In this document: piece after piece, positions 57,040 to 64,000 of the stretch
How positions within the stretch are numbered: position 1 is the stretch's first letter
How the letters are laid out: every line of letters begins with the position of its first letter
DNA from: Heterocephalus glaber
Lineage: Eukaryota > Chordata > Mammalia > Rodentia > Bathyergidae
DNA length: 64,000 nucleotides
Direction of reading: 5' to 3'
Assembly (NCBI RefSeq): GCF_000247695.1
Contig: NW_004624880.1
Location: 2,290,331-2,354,330, forward strand
Made by a program: the position numbers and the translations under genes
The notes under the pieces: generated by a model
Databases searched by the model: none
Told to the model about the DNA's origin: nothing
Seen by the model: only the letters and a program-made list of their open reading frames with translations

Positions 57040-59620
57040 CCTGCCTCTTCTAAACCAGTGCACTTGGCATTCTGCATAATCCTACACCTCAGGCTCTGGA
57101 CTCATGTCTGCCCTTTGGTGATATTTTGCTTTATTCCCATCGAAGTCACTGTTCTGCTGCTCTCTCTTCCTCCCTGAGAATTACTCCTTTGCATTTAAAT
57201 GCTCTCCCAAATCTTTGCTCTTACTTTCCCTCTGGCTAAATCACTCTAATTTGACACTTCACTGACACAGCTTCCCCTAAAACCCCTAATAGTCACTGAA
57301 TAATACTGGCTAATATTTACCAAGTGTTTAAATGCTGATCATTCCAAATCATTCCACCTTATAGACATGGCTCAGCATAAAATAATAGCCTAAGGTCACT
57401 GAGTAAAATAGCAGTGAGAATTCAGATCATTCCCTCTATCTGAAGGGTAGAGAATGTCATTAAATGCTCTCCTAACCGCTCAACAGCACTTCTCAGTAAG
57501 GATGGTCCTTTGCTCTCCACTCTGCCCTGACCTTGTATCTTTAGGATTTTCTTCCACTCTAGCCATTCCTTCTCACTTTCCCTTTGTACATGCCACCTTC
57601 TCCACAGGCCCTTTCATTGCTGGCATTCCCAGGCATCTGTCCCATCTTTCTCTTCACATTATATTCTCTGTAGGAGACCTTAGCCATGCCCTGATAATGT
57701 CTTTATATTTAGGTCCTACTGAGTTTTATGTCTCTCAGCCATTAGGTTTTCATCACCTGCTCCTTACTGGACATCTCCACCTAAATATTTTGTTTGCACT
57801 ATATCTCGTGGTGCAAAAACCTAAACTCATTTTTTCCCCTCCAAAGCTTCCTCTCTCCCGATTCTCCTGGTCAATGGCATGCCATCCATCCAGTTTCTCA
57901 AGGTGGAAACCTGAGGTCCATCCTTTCTTGCCTTTTTCATCTGATTATCTACCAAGCCCTGTCCATGCTGCACCTTCAATTTCTGTTTTCTCTATGCTAA
58001 TCCACTGTCACCTCTCACTGATGGTCCTAATGCTTTCTAACAGATCCCTAGCTTCCAGTTTTGCGCTTTCCAAAGTATTCTCCAGCTATGGAAAGATCAC
58101 ACCCTCTTCTGCTTCAAACACAGCAGGAGCTCCCTATTTCCCTCAGGCTACAGCTCCTAAATGACAACATGACTAAAATGCCTGTATCTTCTGTTTTCTG
58201 GCTCTTCCATGCATTTCCGTAGCTACTCCCCTTTCTCTGTATCCTCCAGCCACATTAGATTTCTTTCTGTTTTTTTGAACATACCACATTTCCTTACACT
58301 GAGCAAGTGAACATGCAGTTCTCTCTTCAGGAACACTCTTGCCAATTTCTCTACCCATCTTTCCCATCTCAGCTTAAATCTTCTCGATTGCATTCTGAGT
58401 CTTCACACTAATTTCCCATTTAGGCTGTCTTAGGATACTCACATGTCTCTTTCCCAGCATCCATTATGCTTATAATTAATTATTTATTTAACATTTATCT
58501 TCATCTTCATTGTGTGTATATACATGACTGTTATTTTCAGTGCCAAGTATAGAATGAGGCAGGGGCATGGAACAGATGCTGAATAAAAACAAACAGCCTC
58601 ACTCAAGTACCATCTTCACTCTGAAACCTTCCTGGATTCTCTCCAGCCTTCTCTCCACAGTCCTTGGCCCCTGTATTTTCATTCTGCCTGGGTATATAAT
58701 GTTTATCTGTCTTTCCCCTCCATAAGCTTAAAAGATCAGGTATTCATTTTACATGCCTTCTCTTCTAGCATGATACCAATGGTGCTTATTGAATTAAAGA
58801 GGAAAGAGCCCAAGTCTTGTACAAGACAAAACCTTAGACCAAAAACCACTGGATTGTAGAATGAGGTCGGGTTCTGAAAAATCCTTAGGAATGCATCACC
58901 CATTTCTTATGAGGATAGATAGAAACACTGAGAATTAGTAGTAGATGTTTTTATCTGGGCACTTCGAACATGGCCACGGTGTTGAAATGACCAGAACTTA
59001 GGTAGCATTCTCGACTTCCCCATCAGCCTCATGCCATCCCTCTGTAAGGTACTAAGCATTCTAAATGGAGAATTAAACCACACCTCCTTTGCTCCACAGG
59101 CACCTCCACTGTCTTGCACCAAAATATCTTCATCTTTCATCTGCTAACTCGGCTCCGGTTCCTGTCTTTCCTCCCCTCTTACTATTCACATGGCTATCAG
59201 TTATTATTCTTGAAATTAGTTTTTACCACATTGCCTCTACTGAATCTTTAAGAACTCCGTGCTACCTACAGGCTGAAATCCTTTTTACATAGTATCCAAT
59301 GTGCTCCATGATGGTGCCCAAACCCATCTTTGGAGGCTCAACCCCCTTATTTCACCCTAAGTCCCCTACACTGCCACAACCTTGAGCTTTCTCTTCCTCA
59401 ATTACTTCCTTTCTTGTCTGTCCTTTTCTGCATCCATATAAAATACTTCTCTGGGAAACACAGAATTACTTGCTCCTACCAGGGACTCTCAGGTCTGTTT
59501 GGGCATTTTCAAGTTCATTTTTTTTATCAGTTTCAGAGAAGACAGGGCAATGTCTTTTGCTTTTTTGAATCTCGGCATTTATCATATATTAGAGGCTCAA
59601 TAAATGTTGACTAACTAAAG
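57040..59620 (+). repeat. Ancient LINE (L2/CR1-like) complex
   Basis: Several blocks read in the same order as old L2/CR1-type LINEs: 57080-57260, 57450-58170 ('ctggacatctccacctaaat', 'cctaaactcatttttt', 'gtcaatggcatgccatccat'), 58585-58800, and 59250-59620 with the ending 'ggctcaataaatgttgacta'. The 236-codon open frame at 57454-58164 lies in this block and shows no transposase or RT motif. Family assignment is by remembered pattern. Confidence 0.5.
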
Positions 59621-60270
59621 CAATGAAGTCTAAGTCTATATAGTCATGTTGGTGGGTCAGGTTCTTTGTGTAGCTTTTAGTTTCCTTCCTTAACTAGAAG
59701 ACTGCACATTCACCCTGTCTCCTTGTGACAAGTTGTTCTCCTTAGAGAAGAGTTATACTGCACTGATTTTCTGTTATCCACATGTTGCTGAGTTATCCAC
59801 TATAACTTTTGTTGTGCATATATCTATGAAACATAATTACAAATAAAGCAGTTTAGTGCACTAAAAATAAGATTTTTAAAGTACATTCCAAGGGCAAATA
59901 AACAAATGAAGACTATATGCTACTGTCTATTATCCATGTGATTAGTCTAGTGCCACTTTGCTGGTAATGTGTGAAGTTTTCCTGCTCTGCCCAACCTCTT
60001 AAGTGCAAATAATTGACAGTTGTCAAAACATTTGAAATATCTGTGACCTTTGTGTGCACAGTGAATAAGAAGGTACTTATTATGGCCTCCTAAACAAGGT
60101 AAAAGTTCAAGCCTGAATGGCTTAAGACAAAATGAGTTTATATAAAGTTTGCTAGGAAACAGGAAGTTAGAAAAAGAAAACTGTGATAAGGGAAGCCATA
60201 AAGAGCAATGCTGATCCAGAAGAGACAGATCTGAAAATGCAGAGGATAACTTTTTGACACATATGTAAGA
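59621..60270. other. Intron, no recognised feature
   Basis: AT-rich unique-looking sequence. 59760-59960 has 'ttatccacatgttgctgagt' strings that may be a much decayed DNA transposon. Confidence 0.45.
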
Positions 60271-60274
60271 TCAT

Positions 60275-60935
60275 TTATCTCAGAGTTTTTTCTTTTTTAA
60301 AATTTATGACAGGGCTAAAAAAAGTGAGAATGGAACCCATCCTAATTCTATAAGACAAGCATGTCTGATGAGAGGAGGGAATGATTATTCCCTCTACTGG
60401 AATTGCTTTAATGGAAGCTTCTTGATGAAAACTGCATCTTAAAATACTCGTCCAGTAATGAGTTATTTCAAGATGTGAATCAAAGCTGTGGTTGCAGGGG
60501 GCTTTGAATGTGAAGCAGGATGTTGATCTCAAGGATACTGAGCTGAGCCAGATGAGCAGTGTGCTAACAACTGTCCCTACCGGCCTTTCTGGACAAACTA
60601 TTCCTACCCTAGTGGCACACTGGAAGCCATCAATGACTAGTAAATCTATGATCACTGCCAAGACAAAAAAGGTCAGAGCACAGTGGGACAACCATGGAGC
60701 CTTTTTCTTTCCCTTTATAACCCCCATCTGCCCAGGAAAATTGCCTTCCTCCTGCCCAGCCCTAACAAGCTCGTCCCAATTTTCTCTCTTCCCTATATCT
60801 GTTGACAAGGCCCCAGTCACTGCTAGGCCACCAGCCCTCTTACCATGCTCATGTAAATCTGAAGCTTTTGAAGTACAAATCTTGAGAGAGAGATTACATC
60901 TCAACTACCCAATTCAGCTGTCCTTTCCCCTGTGA
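60275..60935. other. Region with long open frames on both strands, no recognised product
   Basis: Minus 60275-60904 (209 codons) and plus 60492-60935 (147 codons) overlap. The minus product has one hydrophobic stretch (FFVLAVIIDLLVI) and otherwise mixed composition; the plus product is Ser/Pro/Thr-rich. No splice context, Kozak-strength start or family motif supports either. Probably chance. Confidence 0.3.
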
Positions 60936-61200
60936 TTCATTTGAGATCCATGTCACATGTCGCCTTTTCTAAGATAGCTTATCCATTTCCTCTAGGCGGC
61001 AAGATACTAATTCTGAATTCATAGTCCTATTCATGCCTTTGTTACCACATAGTCTTGTCATTACTATAATAATCTATTGACACTTCCATGGGTGTCTGGA
61101 AGGCAAGGACTCCAGGACTACTCAATCCATGTTTGTGGAATGAATGGATGAATGAGTGCAGTTCTGATTGGAGGAGGATTGTGGGAAGTAAGATTTTTGT
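60936..61200 (+). repeat. L2-like relic
   Basis: 'gtctggaaggcaaggactcc' and 'tttgtggaatgaatggatga' are typical L2 3'-end strings. Confidence 0.5.
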
Positions 61201-62710
61201 CTGTCAACATCCATTAAGTAGTAGAAGCCAAACAAACATGTTGAGTGGCAAGATTTGCCAATATAAAACTTGGACTGAGGCCGAGCTTGGGTGCAAGGTA
61301 CCCAAACCACATAAACAAGCTAACTGGATGGCTGGGATTTGTTTCCAGTGACTTATCACTGACATACTTGTTGATGTTAAGGCTCCTCTTTGCAAAGTCA
61401 ATACCCTCATCCAGTTGCTGCCAGACATCCTTCCCCGAAGCATTTATTAAACTAGCCACCAGGGAGAGCTCCAGAAATAATGGAGCTTGAGGAAAGCACT
61501 TAGCATTTGTGATACTTTGAATTAAAATTTAATTGGGGTGTGAGTTGGAGCAAGTGGGAAGTTGTAAGGTCAGTCTCTGAGAACAAAGGGGGAACATATT
61601 GTTGAGCATGCAGCCACCTATGTGTTCACCTGCCCCCCTTTGTCTTCACTCCCCATATCCCTAGTCCTTTTGCATTTTCTATTTATCATGAGAGCTTTGG
61701 GTCTTTAAAGAGACAAAGGCCAGTCACATAACCAAGGGCACAAGTGCAAAGGTGGGATTCTGCCCCTATTTGAACAAGAAGAGCAACTTTATGAAAACAA
61801 TTTAAAAAACAGTTCAACTTTTTGCCTCTCACAGCTAATATCTGTTGAATAGAGTCCAGACCTCTGTTAGCACTTTCAGATGAGCACAGAAAGTTTCAGA
61901 GGAAGCCTGTCACAGTAAAGTTATTGGTACACACAAGTGTCCCTCACATAAGGCTAGTTTTGTTAACTTATGTAATTGGGCTCACTGGGAAGATGGAAAG
62001 ACAAATCATGATTTCACCTCCTCTATAAACATAGGAAACAAGTGGTGTTACGACAGGACTTTACAAGTTGTATTTTACAAGTTCCAGGAAATACCATGGG
62101 AGAACACAAGCCTTCCTTAAGGAGAGATGAAGTCCAGCTGAGAGCAAAATTCCTAAGTCTCAAGTCGCAAACAGAATCTCTAAAATGTACAGGGCCTGAG
62201 CAAGAGTGTTCAGGGAGGCCCACATACCCTATATCATTGATTTCAAACCTCTTAGAGCTTCCAATGATACGAACAGCCCGCTGTGGCACACATGCCATAA
62301 ATTCACCACTGCCTTATATCTAAGTGCTTAAAAGCAATAACCAAGTAAACTACCCAGTGAATGAAATATGTCTTAGGCTCCCACCCTCATAATGGCTTGG
62401 CAAGAATGCTCAGCCTCTTTGGCATTCAGTGCCAGAGGTAGCAGAGGAGAGAACCAGCAGCTTGCAGTTTCTGATCCGCCTGTGGTCTGCCTAGATGCTT
62501 TATGTGTTTCCCAGGTTCCTTTGGGTACCAGGAGGGGCCTCACATGTGTGTGTATGGACACTCCAGGAACATGTCACAATTCTCTCTATACTCCCACAAA
62601 CAGCTGCTCCTTGGTCATTTTCAGGGGTGAGGTTATTGTTGAGGGAGGAGGGAGCAAGGGAGACCCAGGAAGCAGATTCCTAGTTGTTTGGGTTCCTAAT
62701 GTCCAGGGCA
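61201..62710. other. Intron, mostly unassigned
   Basis: An 81-codon minus frame at 61214-61459 has protein-like composition (KDVWQQLDEGIDFAKRSL) but no recognised family and no start-codon support; see findings. The rest has nothing nameable. Confidence 0.4.
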
Positions 62711-62711
62711 C

Positions 62712-62712
62712 G

Positions 62713-62763
<51 letters not shown>
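62712..62763. repeat. (GT)n microsatellite
   Basis: About 24 uninterrupted GT units ending in 'gtatgtttc'. Length suggests it is likely to be polymorphic. Confidence 0.96.
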
Positions 62764-62764
<1 letters not shown>

Positions 62765-62837
62765 TTCATGTTGGGAGCAGTAGTAGGTAGAGACAGGCTT
62801 CAGATAAACATATGTCCTTGACTCTAAGGACTTTTCA

Positions 62838-62968
62838 CTAAGCCAGGCAGGAGGCACATGTTTGTAGTCCCAGCTACTTGGGAGGCTGAAGCAGAAGGAT
62901 TGCCTGAGCCCAGGAGTTCAAAGTTGAGCCTGGGCAACATAGCAAGACCCTGCCTGAAAAACAAAGTT
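62838..62968 (+). repeat. B1/7SL-derived SINE
   Basis: 'ggcacatgtttgtagtccca', 'cttgggaggctgaagcagaa', 'gcctgggcaacatagcaaga'. It is closer to the general 7SL-SINE pattern than the other B1 copies here. Confidence 0.88.
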
Positions 62969-62969
62969 A

Positions 62970-63945
62970 ACTCGGACTCTACACTATGTACTAAAGGGCA
63001 GGACCATAGAAAGACCAAAAAGGAATGCACTAGCCTAAGGGCAGGGCTGGGTACCAAAACCTCATAGAGGAGTATGGGAATAAAGGAGTGAAATGAACTA
63101 GTAACTAGTCACTGTAAACCTCCTCCATTGCAGAGGCCATGGGTGACTGGGGTCTCCTGCAGAACAGCTGGGGGTAGATGCAGCGATGGCTTCACTGTGA
63201 GGGAGGAGGCCACAGTGACACACACACGGATAGAGGGTACACTGTGATATTTGTATCACAATGAGAGATGGGCTCTGATGTGCCATGGTGCATGGTGCGG
63301 GCAGTAGTTGGGTACCAGCTGCACAAGGGGGCTTGGCTTAGGATGGGCGTGTTGGGGTGAGTCTGGAGAGACTGGCCTGCAAACAGCTATGCTAGCGATG
63401 TGAATGGAGAACACTAACGATGGCAATGAGTTCATCTGGCTGCAGAGGAGGCAGCTACCACAGACCCAGCAGGGAAGGGATATGGGGTTCTGAGAGACAT
63501 CATACAGGTCCTGGAGCAAGCACGCTCAGGTGCAGCCTTCACACTTTCCACATGTACTCTCCAATGACTGAGCTCCACCCTGTCGCAGTGGGGCAGCAGC
63601 AGCACTGTCCTCCTGTCAGCCGGGCAGCCCAGTCTCCACCCTGTCTGGGTTTCTGGCAGCTGTGGAGGGCAGGGGGAGGCACCTAGACCTCATCTTTTCA
63701 ACCCTTTCTTCTGGAATTTTCCAAATATACAAATAGAGAGTACAGAACAATAATTCCCTTGTGCCCATCACCCAGCTTCAATAATTACAATTAATATTTT
63801 ATGGAATTGCTCACATAGTCTTCAACTTTTTCCAGGAATATTTTAAGCAAATCTCAGCAATCTCAAAACACTTACAATGATTTTTTTTCCCCTCTACACT
63901 GTGTTAAAACAACCTAGACAACAGTATGCATCTCCAGCTGATAGG
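62970..63945. other. Intron, no recognised feature
   Basis: Unique-looking sequence. 63740-63885 ('gcccatcacccagcttcaat') has the look of an old interspersed repeat, but I cannot name it. Confidence 0.45.
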
Positions 63946-63948
63946 GTC

Positions 63949-64000
63949 TTTTTTTTTTTTTTAAATTCTCTTATTGGTACATTGTAGGTATACAACACAA
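63949..64000 (-). mobile_element. L1 3' end, cut by the window edge
   Basis: A T15 run followed by 'attctcttattggtacattg' and 'aggtatacaa', the same 3' end as the L1 at 18099. The rest of this element lies beyond 64000. Confidence 0.9.

Larger units (their letters stand above)
13583..64000 (-). other. UBASH3B: UBASH3B intron 1 (partial; runs off the right edge)
   Basis: No sequence matching the expected N-terminal coding exon (upstream of the UBA exon) was found on the minus strand up to 64000, and no classic CpG-island promoter is seen. I therefore treat the remainder as one large first coding intron of at least 50.4 kb, which fits the large size of this gene in other mammals. Intronic elements are listed separately. 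Confidence 0.8.

Noticed and set aside
57454..58164. 236-codon open frame on plus, the longest in the window
   Set aside because: It lies in a block resembling old L2/CR1-type repeat sequence, is rich in Ser/Pro/Leu/His, has no recognisable domain, and has no splice or promoter context.
1..64000. CRISPR arrays, operons, integrons or phage
   Set aside because: The sequence is clearly mammalian nuclear DNA; the direct repeats seen are SINEs, microsatellites or target duplications.

Overview
This is a mammalian nuclear genomic window, almost certainly rodent. It holds the middle of one protein-coding gene read on the minus strand, embedded in ordinary repeat-rich intron DNA. The gene is UBASH3B (TULA-2/STS-1). 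Five consecutive coding exons join in one open frame with matching phases and canonical GT-AG borders: 54 bp (13529-13582, end of the UBA domain), 187 bp (12404-12590), 199 bp (10127-10325) and 170 bp (7351-7520), which together carry the 2H-phosphoesterase-like region, and 209 bp (1921-2129, SH3 domain). Exon 1 lies beyond the right edge, and the phosphoglycerate-mutase-like phosphatase exons lie beyond the left edge. Exon numbers used here (2 to 6) assume that one coding exon precedes them.

The lineage evidence comes from the repeats. There are many short tRNA-derived ID-type SINEs, 7SL-derived B1 SINEs, and especially dimeric B1+ID SINEs of the kind described in non-murine rodents. There are also several L1 copies sharing one 3' UTR family. 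I favour a squirrel-, beaver- or related-lineage rodent over mouse or rat, and beaver is only a guess. There is no prokaryotic feature, CRISPR array, operon or complete second gene.

Layout: 1-13600 carries the exon cluster, with introns holding ID/B1 SINEs, LTR relics and an 82-bp near-identical duplication (7697-7778 and 8935-9016). From 13583 to 64000 is intron 1, about 50 kb without a recognisable exon. It contains an L1 inserted into a dimeric SINE (18099-19082), a 5'-inverted (twin-primed) L1 with intact target duplications and three later ID insertions (25583-27729), a second L1 cluster including an ORF1 relic and 5' UTR (32128-34788), MaLR-type LTRs, Tigger/pogo-like DNA transposon fossils, L2/MIR relics, microsatellites and an AC-rich degenerate tandem region (50940-51325). 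A GC- and CpG-enriched block at 54183-54590, flanked by AT-rich DNA, is the best candidate for something unexplained (retrocopy, alternative promoter or enhancer).

I see no convincing new biological system. The most useful observations are the 54-bp exon with its tandem splice donor, the twin-primed L1 with its dated nested insertions, the 82-bp duplication, and the unexplained GC block. All boundaries of repeats are by eye and approximate, except where target-site duplications fix them.
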